A stretch of DNA of 64,000 bases from assembly GCA_038204505.1 (NCBI GenBank), contig JBBRCV010000003.1, positions 4,704 through 68,703 of the forward strand. Reading direction: 5' to 3'. Positions 25,002 through 34,223 of this stretch are shown here, piece by piece (the stretch's first letter is position 1; the number at the start of each line of letters is the position of its first letter). The notes below the pieces were generated by a model. It ran no database searches. It was not told the DNA's origin and saw only the letters and a list, made by a program, of their open reading frames with translations. This stretch comes from Timaviella sp038204505 (GTDB lineage: Bacteria; Cyanobacteriota; Cyanobacteriia; Elainellales; Elainellaceae). The translations under genes and the position numbers were made by a program.

Positions 25002-25988
25002 ATGAACCTTCAACGCTGGATTGCCCGCCGTGAAACAAGCTGGAAACAACTGGATGCGCTATTAAGACAAGTCGAAAAACGCGGGCTAAAGTCGCTTCAG
25101 GCTAGCGAAATTCAGAAGCTGGCAAGCCTCTACCGCTCGGTATCGGCGGATTTAGCGCGTGCCCGTACCCAAGGCTTAGGTCATTTGATGGTACAAAATT
25201 TGCAGGCATTAACTAGCCGCAGCTACACACAAATTTACCAAGGATCGCGGCGGCAGGAATGGCAAGCAGTTTGGGAATTTTTGCTGTGGGGCTTTCCGGC
25301 AGCAGTAAGGCGATCGCGCTACTACATTGCCTTTGGCATGGCAATTTTAGGGGTCGCAGGGTTACTTAGCTTTTGGGTAGCTTGGCAAGACCCGGCATTT
25401 ATGGCGCTGGTCGTGCCTGAAGAGTTGATTACGCAGGTGCGCGATCGCCAAGAGCTTTGGATGGGAAGCATTGTAGGCGTTGAGCCATTTGCCGCCAGCA
25501 ATATCATGATCAACAATATTAAGGTGTCATTTGCAGCCCTCGCAGGAGGTATAACCGCAGGCATTTACACCACCTTCATCATGTTGCTTAATGGTATTTC
25601 TCTAGGAGCAATTTCGGCGCTAGTCGGGCAAAACAATCTCGCCTATCCCTTCTGGGCGTTCGTTTTTCCTCATGGAGCGCTAGAACTTCCTGCCATTTTC
25701 TTTGCAGCCGGAGCAGGGTTTCTCATCGCTAGAGGTTTGTTGTTTCCAGGTCGATACCGTCGCGTTGATGCCTTGAAGATTTATGGACAGCAAGCCGCCC
25801 ACCTGATTTTTGGCATTGTCCCTATGCTGGTGATAGCGGGTACCATTGAAGGATTTTTCTCCCCCAGTCCAGTTGTGCCTAGTTTCTTAAAGTATTTAGC
25901 TGGTACGGGATTAATGCTGGGGCTGCTAGCTTACCTAAGACGAAGGAAACCTGCCCAGAGCTTGATCAACAGCAATGAGAGCAGTTAA
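25002..25988 (+). CDS. SpoIIM (DUF95) family membrane protein
   Basis: The 328-residue protein has the N-terminal soluble helical region (W-x-x-L-D-x-L-L, KLASLYRSVSADLARART ~42-59). About six membrane helices follow, with NNIKVSFAALAGGITAGIYT split over ~170-190 and FPHGALELPAIFFAAGAGFL (~223-242), the DUF95 hallmark. It is not a sporulation gene here; non-sporulating bacteria carry this family next to RDD genes. The divergent promoter region shared with the RDD gene is only 90 bases. Confidence 0.88.
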   Translation: MNLQRWIARRETSWKQLDALLRQVEKRGLKSLQASEIQKLASLYRSVSADLARARTQGLGHLMVQNLQALTSRSYTQIYQGSRRQEWQAVWEFLLWGFPAAVRRSRYYIAFGMAILGVAGLLSFWVAWQDPAFMALVVPEELITQVRDRQELWMGSIVGVEPFAASNIMINNIKVSFAALAGGITAGIYTTFIMLLNGISLGAISALVGQNNLAYPFWAFVFPHGALELPAIFFAAGAGFLIARGLLFPGRYRRVDALKIYGQQAAHLIFGIVPMLVIAGTIEGFFSPSPVVPSFLKYLAGTGLMLGLLAYLRRRKPAQSLINSNESS

Positions 25989-26308
25989 AAATTTCAAGCG
26001 TTACTCGATGTTTCTAATGCTAAGTCTGAGCTTTGGAGGCGGTTGAGGCAGGTGAACACCGATCGCCACTTAGGTCTTATTAACTTTTACTCAGGGCTAA
26101 TTAAACAATTTTACAAAGAACACCGTATTTTTACTCAACTGCGTAGCAAAGAAATGGATTATTTATGAAGTTATAGGTAGACGGGCTGAATTGAATGTGG
26201 CACAACAGTCTCGGTCGTGAGGTGACGTAGGTAAAATACTTACTCACAGACTGTACATTTGCTTGCGCCCACCTACTTAGAGGGATCTACTTTATCTGGC
26301 TGACGCAA
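25989..26308. other. 320-base intergenic region upstream of the STAS gene
   Basis: No gene or RNA was recognised. The region is AT-rich between about 26080 and 26180 and likely contains the promoter of the STAS gene, but no sigma-70 pair could be assigned with confidence. Confidence 0.5.
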
Positions 26309-26629
26309 ATGGTTAATGTTGATATCTTCCGACCTAATCGCCTTTTAAGTGCAAGCAATGCAGGTGAGTTGGTCGCTTGGACGAAGCAGGCACTTGAAAC
26401 TGGCGTTGATATTTTACTAATTGATTTTTGTCAGGTAATGTTTATGGATAGCAGTGGTCTGGGAACGTTGATCTCGGCTTTGAAGCTGGTGCAGAAAGCT
26501 GAAGGACGACTGGCGCTGTGTTCATTAGGTGGGCAAGCCTTAATGCTGTTTGAGATGGCTGGCATGGAAAAGCTGTTTGAGACTTACAGCAATTTAGATG
26601 AATTTGAAAGTGCTTTGTCAGGAACCTAG
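26309..26629 (+). CDS. STAS-domain protein (anti-sigma factor antagonist-like)
   Basis: The 106-residue single STAS domain has ILLIDFCQVMFMDSSGLGTL (~35-54). The DSSGL motif contains the serine that is phosphorylated in SpoIIAA/RsbV-type antagonists. Such proteins bind and release anti-sigma or other serine kinases in partner-switching circuits. No kinase or phosphatase gene is adjacent, so it acts with partners elsewhere. The TAG stop lies inside a CTAG that borders a MITE. Confidence 0.87.
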   Translation: MVNVDIFRPNRLLSASNAGELVAWTKQALETGVDILLIDFCQVMFMDSSGLGTLISALKLVQKAEGRLALCSLGGQALMLFEMAGMEKLFETYSNLDEFESALSGT

Positions 26630-26778
26630 TGGTTTGTCTAGCTTAATTTGATGGGTTCAAAATTCAAAGTTCAAAATTCAAAATGATGATTATCCCAGAG
26701 CAGTCCATTTTGAATTTCTAATTTTGAATTTTGAATTGATTTCGTGAACCCACCGTTTGAAGCTAGACAAACCACTAG
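26626..26778. mobile_element. MITE-like element with 19-bp perfect inverted ends
   Basis: CTAGTGGTTTGTCTAGCTT (26626-26644) and its exact reverse complement (26760-26778) bound the element. Inside, TTCAAAATTCAAAG-type stretches on the left face AATTTTGAATTTTGAATT on the right, and GGGTTC faces GAACCC, so the whole unit folds into one long hairpin. There is no open reading frame. The outer CTAG can be read as a 4-bp target duplication (IS5-type) with 15-bp ends starting TGGTTTG. The stop codon of the STAS gene lies in the left CTAG and would have been kept on insertion. Confidence 0.8.
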
Positions 26779-26781
26779 AAC

Positions 26782-26823
26782 CCTCTTAAAAAACCGTGTC
26801 TTCCTCTTAAAAAACCGTCCCTT
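26782..26823. repeat. 21-bp tandem duplication at the end of the UPF0182 gene
   Basis: Two copies of CCTCTTAAAAAACCGT plus five bases (26782-26802 and 26803-26823) lie head to tail. On the minus strand each copy encodes EE(G/D)TVF followed by a stop, so the gene now ends in tandem stop codons. It lies 4 bases from the MITE. Confidence 0.75.
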
Positions 26824-29800
26824 CCTCAACCGGACGAACGATCGCAGGCTTCTTTTCAACTGGACGAAAAATGGCTTCTAGCGCTTTTTTTAGCGTATCT
26901 GCCATGACAATGCGATCGCGGTAAGCCACCACTACTTGCACTAAAGTTGGGAGTTTATTGAACTCGGCTTCTAAGTAAAGGGGTTCGACGTAAAGGAGCG
27001 ATCGCTCGATGGGAATCACTAACAAATTTCCCTGAACCGCCCGCGAACCTTGCCGATTCCATAAAGAAATCCGTTGAGAAATGACCGGATCTTGGTTAAT
27101 TCGTGCCTCAATTTGTTCAGGGCCATAGATCAACCGCTGCTTGGGAAGCGTGTAGAGTTTCATCTTGCCGTACTGATCGCCATCAGAACGGGCAGAGAGC
27201 CAGGAAATTAGATTATTGCGTTGGGCAGGTGTGAAGGGACGCAGCAGAATGAATTCTTCGCGCTGACCGCTCGGTAATTTGGTAATCAGATAGTAAGGTT
27301 TGACCACCTGTTGCTGGGCATCATAGATTTCGTTAGACGCTCGCCACTGGTCTTCGCGGTTGTAAAACACGATCGGATCGGTCATGTGGTAGGTCATTAA
27401 ATGATCCGATTGCACTTCATATAAATCTTGGGGATACCGGATATGTTGCCGCAGTATCTCTGGCATTTCGCTTAGGGGTCGGAATAGATTGGGGAATACT
27501 TTTATCCAGGTTTGAATGATGGGATCTTGCTCATCTGCAACGTAAAAATTAACTGAGCCGTGATAGGCATCAATAACCACTTTTACAGAGTTGCGAATGT
27601 AGTTAAAAGAATTGGTGAGTGGATCAGAATAGGGATAGCGATCGCTTGTAGTATAAGCATCAATCATCCAGTACAAATAGCTTTCATCGGTAGTGTTCCG
27701 AGGAGCTGTTCCTGTCCGCTGCCATTGTTTACCTTGAGTATCTGCAACGACTAAATAGGGATTGCTGTCGTAGTGGAGGAAAGGGGCGATCGCTCTTACC
27801 CGTTGATTAATGTTGCGCCGGAATAGCACCTTAGTTTGAGGCGTAAAATCGTCGGTTAGAATCATCTGCCAATCCCGCAAATGTTTACCTAAGATCAACC
27901 GCTGCCAAAAATTGCCAATGCCAACTCCGCCCCAGCCACCATAAGTCGTGTAAATATTTTCGCTGCCACTGGGATAGTCTAGTTCCAATGCCCGTGTTTG
28001 GGTCATGACATACGTGTCGGTCATTTCTCCATAATAAATCCGAGGTTTGCCGATAGGAATGTGGTTCTGAACGCGAGGATCGATCGTTGCGGGTTCAATT
28101 CCTTGCACTAAGTAATTGGGTAAACCGCTTTCTCTAGCAGTGTTGACTGGGCTAAGGGTAAACCCATATCCGTGGGTGTAGATTAAGTGTTGGTTCACCC
28201 AGGTTTGGGCAGCGACAGGAACGGCGCTGTAATCGAGTTCTCGCGCTGCAATTAAGACCTGCTGAGGGGCAAGAGTGCCATCGGCGCTGGGTAAAGGATA
28301 GCGATCGACATCTGCATCTGGAAACTCGTAATAAAGCCGAATGCGCTGGAGTTGACGATTGGTGGCTAACAGGGGGCGAGTGTCCCAGAGCCGAATATTT
28401 TCTACTGTTTGGCTATTCTTTTCTAAATCTTCGACTGTCAATTCATTGTCAGGATCAAACGTTTCAACCTCAATGTCACTTAAGCCAAACGCTTGCCGAG
28501 TCGAGGCGATCGCATGTCGAATATAAGGCTGCTCTAGCTGTAATTCGTTGGGCTGTACCACAGTGCGTTGAACGATAGTAGGCAAAATTAACTCAGTCAC
28601 GATGGAGGCGGTAACAAAGACCCCAACGCCCCATAGGGGCAACGAGTTTTTTTGAAAAGCCAACTGCTGGAGCGCTAATTTTTTAGGAATTGGCTTTGCC
28701 GATCGCCGCCAAACAGACTTAGATAATTCTTGGGGCGACCCTTGCGGTATTTGCGAAGCAGCGCGCTGAGTTGCCGCTGCCCAAAGCAACATTAATGCCG
28801 CTATTATCCCCAATCCCATCAATAAGTTGTATGCGGGTAGCTGAAGGGTGGCGTTGGTGTAGCCTGCGCCAAACACAACTCCATCCGGTTTGTAGAGTAG
28901 ACGATAGCGATTAAGCCAGTTTGTAAAAGTGATTAAGCCTAAAAACACCGCGCCTAACCCATAAAGGTGACGTTTTTGAGAACGGGTAAAACTTGTAAAA
29001 TTTCCTTGGCTGAGGCTGTCTCCTGACAAAAGATAGATCAGGCTGACCGAGAGCAGAGCTAAAGTGGATAACCCCATCAACCAGAATTCCAGCAACTCCC
29101 AGGCAGGTAGCGTAAAAATATAAAAGCTAATATCTTGACCAAACAACGGATCGGTTTGATTGAAGGCAGTGGGCGAAAATGCCGCTAGTAGAGTTGACCA
29201 ATGTTCTGATAGCAGTAGCCCAAAGCCCAAGCTCATGAGAATGGCGATCGCGCCCAACAAAATTTGTGGTGAAACGAGAATGGCGATCGCGATGCCGCCC
29301 AGTAATGCCAGTTGCCAAACTGGCTCACCCCACGTTTGAACGACTTGCCAAAACTTGCCTATCCGCAGTTCTACAAGCGGAGTTAACGGCTGGTCGAAGC
29401 CATTGCGCCAATATTCTGCCACTAGCTGCCCTTGATAAACCAGCAATCCTCCTACGAGCAGACTACCCAGCAGCGTCAGCGGCAACAGCCTAACGATGCC
29501 CATATCGTCTAAAGAATTAGGGCGATCGCCTTCGAGGATTGGCACAGACTCGGTATTTCGACGGGCGATCGCTCCATTTACACCCAAGAAAACCAAACTG
29601 ATGACCACTACCATTACTCCCCCTAATCCCTGCGTCCCCAGCCTGCTCCAAAACATTCTCAGATACCCTAACTCCGCAAACCACTGCCCTTCCGCCCACA
29701 AAAATGTCAGTAAATCGCAGGCAAACAAAATGCCAAGGCAGAGGGTGAGGCGCTGAAGAAATTTGGGGTGTTTGGTGTTCATACGCGAGAAATTAAGCAA
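26807..29800 (-). CDS. UPF0182 family large membrane protein
   Basis: The 997-residue protein has seven or more N-terminal membrane helices (~1-350). A large extracytoplasmic domain follows with family motifs NQHLIYTHGYGFTLSPVN split over ~543-560, IYYGEMTDTYVMTQT (~600-614), RRNINQRVRAIAPFL (~675-689) and DAYHGSVNFYV (~759-769). Length and layout fit UPF0182 proteins of cyanobacteria and actinobacteria. The function is unknown. Residues ~345-357 (QRAASQIPQGSPQ) are encoded by a copy of the dispersed 35-bp repeat. Confidence 0.9.
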   Translation of the reverse strand: MLNFSRMNTKHPKFLQRLTLCLGILFACDLLTFLWAEGQWFAELGYLRMFWSRLGTQGLGGVMVVVISLVFLGVNGAIARRNTESVPILEGDRPNSLDDMGIVRLLPLTLLGSLLVGGLLVYQGQLVAEYWRNGFDQPLTPLVELRIGKFWQVVQTWGEPVWQLALLGGIAIAILVSPQILLGAIAILMSLGFGLLLSEHWSTLLAAFSPTAFNQTDPLFGQDISFYIFTLPAWELLEFWLMGLSTLALLSVSLIYLLSGDSLSQGNFTSFTRSQKRHLYGLGAVFLGLITFTNWLNRYRLLYKPDGVVFGAGYTNATLQLPAYNLLMGLGIIAALMLLWAAATQRAASQIPQGSPQELSKSVWRRSAKPIPKKLALQQLAFQKNSLPLWGVGVFVTASIVTELILPTIVQRTVVQPNELQLEQPYIRHAIASTRQAFGLSDIEVETFDPDNELTVEDLEKNSQTVENIRLWDTRPLLATNRQLQRIRLYYEFPDADVDRYPLPSADGTLAPQQVLIAARELDYSAVPVAAQTWVNQHLIYTHGYGFTLSPVNTARESGLPNYLVQGIEPATIDPRVQNHIPIGKPRIYYGEMTDTYVMTQTRALELDYPSGSENIYTTYGGWGGVGIGNFWQRLILGKHLRDWQMILTDDFTPQTKVLFRRNINQRVRAIAPFLHYDSNPYLVVADTQGKQWQRTGTAPRNTTDESYLYWMIDAYTTSDRYPYSDPLTNSFNYIRNSVKVVIDAYHGSVNFYVADEQDPIIQTWIKVFPNLFRPLSEMPEILRQHIRYPQDLYEVQSDHLMTYHMTDPIVFYNREDQWRASNEIYDAQQQVVKPYYLITKLPSGQREEFILLRPFTPAQRNNLISWLSARSDGDQYGKMKLYTLPKQRLIYGPEQIEARINQDPVISQRISLWNRQGSRAVQGNLLVIPIERSLLYVEPLYLEAEFNKLPTLVQVVVAYRDRIVMADTLKKALEAIFRPVEKKPAIVRPVEEGTVF
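28733..28767 (+). repeat. Dispersed 35-bp repeat, copy 2, inside the UPF0182 gene
   Basis: This copy is 34/35 identical to 15308-15342. Here it is read in frame on the opposite strand as RAASQIPQGSP, in a variable loop between membrane helices and the soluble domain. The insertion therefore lengthened the protein without breaking it. Confidence 0.8.
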
Positions 29801-29859
29801 AATTTTGGGTTGAGAGGCGATCGCTATCTGTCATGACTATCTGTTATGATAGGGCTGAC

Positions 29860-29941
29860 GCGGATGTGGCGGAATTGGTAGACGCGCCAGATTTAGGTTC
29901 TGGTTTCGTAAGAAGTGAAGGTTCAAGTCCTTTCATCCGCA
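29860..29941 (+). tRNA. tRNA-Leu (anticodon UAG)
   Basis: The acceptor stem GCGGATG (29860-29866) pairs with CATCCGC (29934-29940). The anticodon stem CCAGA/TCTGG encloses loop TTTAGGT with anticodon TAG (29894-29896), reading CUN leucine codons. A long variable arm (TTTCGTAAGAAG) marks a class II tRNA, and the T-arm has GTTCAAGTC. The discriminator base is A, and CCA is not encoded. Confidence 0.95.
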
Positions 29942-30053
29942 TATAAATCTCGAATCCAAACGGAAAATGGGCTGAAGCGCCTCTATACTAACTGTGTATT
30001 CTTCAAGGTTTATTCTTTGGGGAGCGACTTTTAGTACGGGGCAGCTTACGGCA

Positions 30054-32192
30054 ATGCTCATGACCATTCAGCGCATAGTGATACACCATTTAGTATTACA
30101 GTTACAGCCAGCACTACGGCACTTTGCCCCGGTGACTGCGGTTTGCATTGGAGCGATCGCGCTGTTGCTTGTGGGTCTGCTGCTGTATTTATCAAGACTT
30201 CTAGCCACTCGTCTCACCCCTGTAGTCCCAGAAATTAAGCCACTCTCACACCCTCAAAGAAAGCAATTGCGCCAACAGTTGCTTCACCAGGTTAAAAGAG
30301 AGGTCGCTCAATCTACAACTCAGCCAGAACTATCCACCCTGATTCACCCCTCTAAAGATAGTGAACTGCCTTGGAATGGCGAACTGCCTTGGAATGGCGA
30401 ACTGCGAGTTGGGCAAAAAGCTGTAAAACTCACGACTACCCGCCACATGCTAGAAGCATTTCAGCAGCCGCAGCTAGCAAAAAGACTGCTGATTCTAGGT
30501 GCTTCAGGTGCGGGAAAAACGACGCTGTTGATGACTTTAGTGGATGACTATGTGGCGCGATCGCCAGCAGATTTAGATGAACCTTTACCCGTATTGCTTA
30601 ACCTCAGTACCTGGACAGAGCAATATTTGTCCTTTGAACAGTGGTTTTTAATGGAGCTAAGGGCAAAGTATGGACTGCGTTTAGATGTGGGGCAGGATTG
30701 GCTGGAAACCCATCAGCTTTTACCCTTTTTAGAGGGTTTAGATGAGCTAGACAGGAAACTCCAGGGTCACTGCTTACAGGCAATTAATCAGTTTCAACGA
30801 ACGTTTCAGCTTCCTGGTCTGGTGGTGTGCAGTCAGCCAGAAGCGTATCTATGTTGCGCTGTTCCCCTAAATGTTGTTGGCGCAATTTGGCTTCAGCCTT
30901 TGACAACAGAACAGGGGCAAGCATATTTGGAGGCGCGCTCTTCGAGATACCCGCAGGAGGTCGCCCAACCCCAAATCTGGCAAGCTATTCCCAAAGATCC
31001 GCAGCTCATGCGCTTTGCCCAGTCGCCCCTCATGCTGCATTTCCTGCTTCAGCTTGACCCTATATCTCCCGTTAGCCACGCCGATGATCTGCTGGAGCTT
31101 TATATAAAAAAACATTTGGGGCTAAAAAAACATTTGGGGCGAGATAAGCTGTACTCCGCTTCGCCCGATGAGCAAAAATTTCAGCCTTCCCGAACCCTGC
31201 ATTGGCTAAGCTGGCTGGCAAAAAACTTGCAGAGGCAGAGGCAAAGTGAATTTTCAATTGAGCGAATGCAGCCTAGTTGGTTGCCCAGTCAAGGACAGCG
31301 GCGGCTGCATCGAATTGGCGTAGTGTTAATGGCTGCGGGGATTGTCGGAGCGATCGCCGCCATCACTGACTCAATTAGCAACTTAGGGATCACTTCGCCT
31401 TTATTTTGGGGCGTTATTGCTGGGGCGATCGCTGCTTTCCCCAGTCAGATCAACTTTGTAGAAACTCTCTCTTGGTCACGAGGTCAAGCGCGCCGAGGCT
31501 TAGTCATGGGCTTGCTGCAAGGAACCATCGGTAGCCTTTGTCTAGGAGTGTTTCTGCTTGCCATTTGTGCAGTCATCTTTATGATCGATCCCATTTACCT
31601 TAAAACCATTCGAGAGACGCTAATTTCAGGAGGCATCTTGGGCTTAGTTATTATCTTTTCAACTGGCTTAATGGGTGCATTACTCACAGGACTTTTGGGC
31701 GCTGCCATTGAGCGTCGTATCTTTCCAAATTGGGGGATATGGCGATCGGCAAAGAACACCCTGATCTTTGCTCTGACAGGTTTTGTGATTGGCTCATTAG
31801 TAACTGGCATATTCAGCAATATTATCAATCTTTTCTTCGACCTCGTTAGTTCTGTCATCTACATTCCGTTAATGTTCCGTATTCTTAACTATCCTCCTGT
31901 CATGCTCAAGACCGGGATCATGATTGGGGTAATGAGTGGATTAATAGTCAGCATCTCTTGCCTTCAGCATTTCATTCTACGCGTTATGCTATGGTACAAC
32001 GGCTCTATTCCCTGGAACTACGATCGCTTTCTCAAACATGTCACTCAACGAAGGCTAATGCAACAGATGGGCGGACGCTATCGCTTTACTAATAGCCTCT
32101 TGCGCGATTATCTGGCGCGATCTTATTCTTCTGCTTCGCGTTCTTCTTCTAAGTTTTCTGAGGTTTCTGTTATGGGTTCAAAAAATACTTGA
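30054..32192 (+). CDS. NACHT-family NTPase with C-terminal membrane domain
   Basis: From the ATG at 30054 the product has about 712 residues (a GTG at 29994 would add 20). There is one membrane helix near the N-terminus (AIALLLVGLLLYLSRLL). The NTPase core has Walker A LGASGAGKTTLL, a sensor or Walker B-like LPFLEGLDELD about 75 residues later, and VVCSQPEAYL. About six helices follow in the last 270 residues. This is the NACHT/STAND arrangement seen in bacterial NLR-like proteins, some of which defend against phage, but here the effector end is a membrane region. Internal duplications LPWNGE x2 and KKHLG x2 are visible. Neither a toxin domain nor sensor repeats were recognised. Confidence 0.75.
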   Translation: MLMTIQRIVIHHLVLQLQPALRHFAPVTAVCIGAIALLLVGLLLYLSRLLATRLTPVVPEIKPLSHPQRKQLRQQLLHQVKREVAQSTTQPELSTLIHPSKDSELPWNGELPWNGELRVGQKAVKLTTTRHMLEAFQQPQLAKRLLILGASGAGKTTLLMTLVDDYVARSPADLDEPLPVLLNLSTWTEQYLSFEQWFLMELRAKYGLRLDVGQDWLETHQLLPFLEGLDELDRKLQGHCLQAINQFQRTFQLPGLVVCSQPEAYLCCAVPLNVVGAIWLQPLTTEQGQAYLEARSSRYPQEVAQPQIWQAIPKDPQLMRFAQSPLMLHFLLQLDPISPVSHADDLLELYIKKHLGLKKHLGRDKLYSASPDEQKFQPSRTLHWLSWLAKNLQRQRQSEFSIERMQPSWLPSQGQRRLHRIGVVLMAAGIVGAIAAITDSISNLGITSPLFWGVIAGAIAAFPSQINFVETLSWSRGQARRGLVMGLLQGTIGSLCLGVFLLAICAVIFMIDPIYLKTIRETLISGGILGLVIIFSTGLMGALLTGLLGAAIERRIFPNWGIWRSAKNTLIFALTGFVIGSLVTGIFSNIINLFFDLVSSVIYIPLMFRILNYPPVMLKTGIMIGVMSGLIVSISCLQHFILRVMLWYNGSIPWNYDRFLKHVTQRRLMQQMGGRYRFTNSLLRDYLARSYSSASRSSSKFSEVSVMGSKNT
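30932..30965 (-). repeat. Dispersed 35-bp repeat, copy 3, inside the NACHT gene
   Basis: Reversed, it reads GGGCGACCTCCTGCGGGT, then ATCTCGAAGAGCGCGCC, related to the copies at 15308, 28733 and 61041. On the coding strand it encodes ARSSRYPQEVAQ in frame, between two helices of the NTPase region. Confidence 0.7.
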
Positions 32193-32338
32193 TAGGTGGC
32201 TGAAGGCATTAATTGATTGAGCAATTTAAGATGAGCTTCTGCATCTATACGATGACGAAACCTAGCAACCACGGTCGATCTTGCTTCAGGCAGTAGACGG
32301 GCAATGCACCAAGGATGAAGATGATCTCGATAGGTCAT
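32123..32338 (-). CDS. Small conserved hypothetical protein
   Basis: This 71-residue protein (MTYRDHLHPWCIARLLPEA...) has no recognised domain. It is charged, with a very acidic tail (SENLEEEREAEE). It converges on and overlaps the 3' end of the NACHT gene by 70 bases. Its composition and clear start suggest a real gene; short proteins of this kind are common in cyanobacteria. Confidence 0.55.
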   Translation of the reverse strand: MTYRDHLHPWCIARLLPEARSTVVARFRHRIDAEAHLKLLNQLMPSATYQVFFEPITETSENLEEEREAEE

Positions 32339-32465
32339 GGGGTGGTGGTTGAGGGAGTCAGGTCAAAAAGTATACTGACTGCCTGAGAGCATTGTACCGG
32401 AAGGGCTGGAATTAACCTTTAAGACAAAGTAAATTTTGGGCTGGGGGATCAAGTTGGCGGGGGGA

Positions 32466-34223
32466 TCAAACTGAAGTAGCCTCAAACGTTCTTCCCCGCT
32501 GCGGCTGCCCCCAAATCACGGTTTCCTGCTTATAAATTGCAATCCCCGGCTTCGCGCCCTTCGGTTTATAAACCAGTTTAGGGGTCGTGTAAATTACGGG
32601 AGCCTGATCGCTTTGCCGTGCCCGACTGTAGAATGCTGCCAAATCTGCTGTGAACTGTAAGTCTGTCTCATCCGCGATCGCCCCTGGCTCTAGCCGCAGC
32701 AACACATGGCTACCAGGAATTTCTTGGGTGTGAAACCATAGGTCATAGTCGCCAGCTAGCCGAAAAGTCAGTTGATCATTCTGGCGATTGTTGCGTCCAA
32801 TCAGCACCTCATAACCACCAGGAGTTTTGTAGCGTAGAAAATTAGTGCTGGGCTGGCTAACATTGCGATAACGTTGTTCGGGATCGTCTAAATAATTCTG
32901 CTGCACCAACTCATCTCGCACCTCGGTTAACGATTCCAGGTCTTCGGGAGTACGGTATTGCTCAAGTTGGGTGATAGCAACTTCTACTTGTTCAAGGTAG
33001 TCGATTTCGGTTTGTACTTCTGCTAAAAGCGGGTCTAAGGCACGGCGCGATCGCTTTAATTTTTGATGGCGTTTATAAAAAGCTTGAGCGTTCTGTACGG
33101 CATTCTTTTCTAGATCAAGGGGAATGTTCACAGGCTGATTCGTTGTGAAATCTATCAGTGTAATTTGCTTCATTCCTGGTTGCCATTCGTGTAGGTATGC
33201 CATCAGTAAATCGGCGCGTTCACGATATTCATCGGCTCGGTCAGAAAGCTGTAATCGCTGCCGGAAGTCTTGTGCCTTAACGTAAATCTTTTTGAGCAAA
33301 TTACTCAGCCGTTGATTAATTTGGTGGCGGAGTTGGACAAACTCTTGTTGATTGAGCTGATCCGTATAGTAACGGTTCAGAATAACTTGCAGGTTCTCGG
33401 CTGATTTGGCTGATTCACTAGAGGGCTGAACTCCCCAGCCCAAAACGGTATAACCCTGCTCTAGCCAGCCTGGTTGAAACTGCTGATGCTCTAATCGGGT
33501 TAACCATGCTTGCCAACATTCAAACAGCCTTTGCCACTCGGTTTCAGTAAGGCGATCGCTCACCGCATCTGCCGGAATTTCCGCCGTTCGGATCATCGAT
33601 AGCGCCAAGGACGAGCTTAGCCCTCGATAACTCTTTAACAAATTTCGCTTTAATTCTCCTGGCACTAAATTAATGCGCTCTTGCCACCGCTCCTGCGATT
33701 CATCCAAGCGAGGGATAGGATTGGTTAAAACGGGCGGAATTTCGTAAGGCTGTCCGGTCTGAATTGGGCGGACACTAGATTGATGACTGCTGACCTGATG
33801 GGCGGCTGTGACAATCAAGTTATCATGTCCTGTTAAAATAACGTTGCTGTAGTTACCCATAATTTCGACATAAACATGCCATAGGGTTGCATCACCGGGG
33901 CGATGAGCAAACTGTAGATCTATGACTCGCTCCCAAGGGGCGATCGCCTCGATGCTCACTAGCGCTAATCCGCCTAACTGATGGCGTAGCTGTTGACTAA
34001 AGGTAAAGGTGTCGGGCGTGCGGGGCGGCGCATCTGCCATACAAACCCGCGCTGCTTGTGGATGCCAGGAAACGGTTAGCCATCCCCGCCGATCTAAAGT
34101 GCGGAGGGCAATAGCAATAGTGTGGCGATCGCGCTGATAGACCTGCTCCAAACGGGCAGGCAACCACTCTGCCCGAAGTTCGGTGCAAGCGGCAGTCAGG
34201 GTTGTGAAATCAACGGGTTGCAA
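32466..34223 (-). CDS. rqcH: RqcH/NFACT-family ribosome quality-control protein
   Basis: The 585-residue protein has the NFACT-N domain at the start (DFTTLTAACTELRAEWLPA), a long helical coiled-coil middle (~290-440), and the NFACT-R domain with YDLWFHTQEIPGSHVLLRL (~497-515, the DxWxHxxxxPGSHV signature). Bacterial RqcH recruits tRNA-Ala to stalled 50S subunits and adds alanine tails that target the nascent chain for degradation. The older name is fibronectin-binding protein A. Length and motifs are normal. Confidence 0.92.
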   Translation of the reverse strand: MQPVDFTTLTAACTELRAEWLPARLEQVYQRDRHTIAIALRTLDRRGWLTVSWHPQAARVCMADAPPRTPDTFTFSQQLRHQLGGLALVSIEAIAPWERVIDLQFAHRPGDATLWHVYVEIMGNYSNVILTGHDNLIVTAAHQVSSHQSSVRPIQTGQPYEIPPVLTNPIPRLDESQERWQERINLVPGELKRNLLKSYRGLSSSLALSMIRTAEIPADAVSDRLTETEWQRLFECWQAWLTRLEHQQFQPGWLEQGYTVLGWGVQPSSESAKSAENLQVILNRYYTDQLNQQEFVQLRHQINQRLSNLLKKIYVKAQDFRQRLQLSDRADEYRERADLLMAYLHEWQPGMKQITLIDFTTNQPVNIPLDLEKNAVQNAQAFYKRHQKLKRSRRALDPLLAEVQTEIDYLEQVEVAITQLEQYRTPEDLESLTEVRDELVQQNYLDDPEQRYRNVSQPSTNFLRYKTPGGYEVLIGRNNRQNDQLTFRLAGDYDLWFHTQEIPGSHVLLRLEPGAIADETDLQFTADLAAFYSRARQSDQAPVIYTTPKLVYKPKGAKPGIAIYKQETVIWGQPQRGRTFEATSV

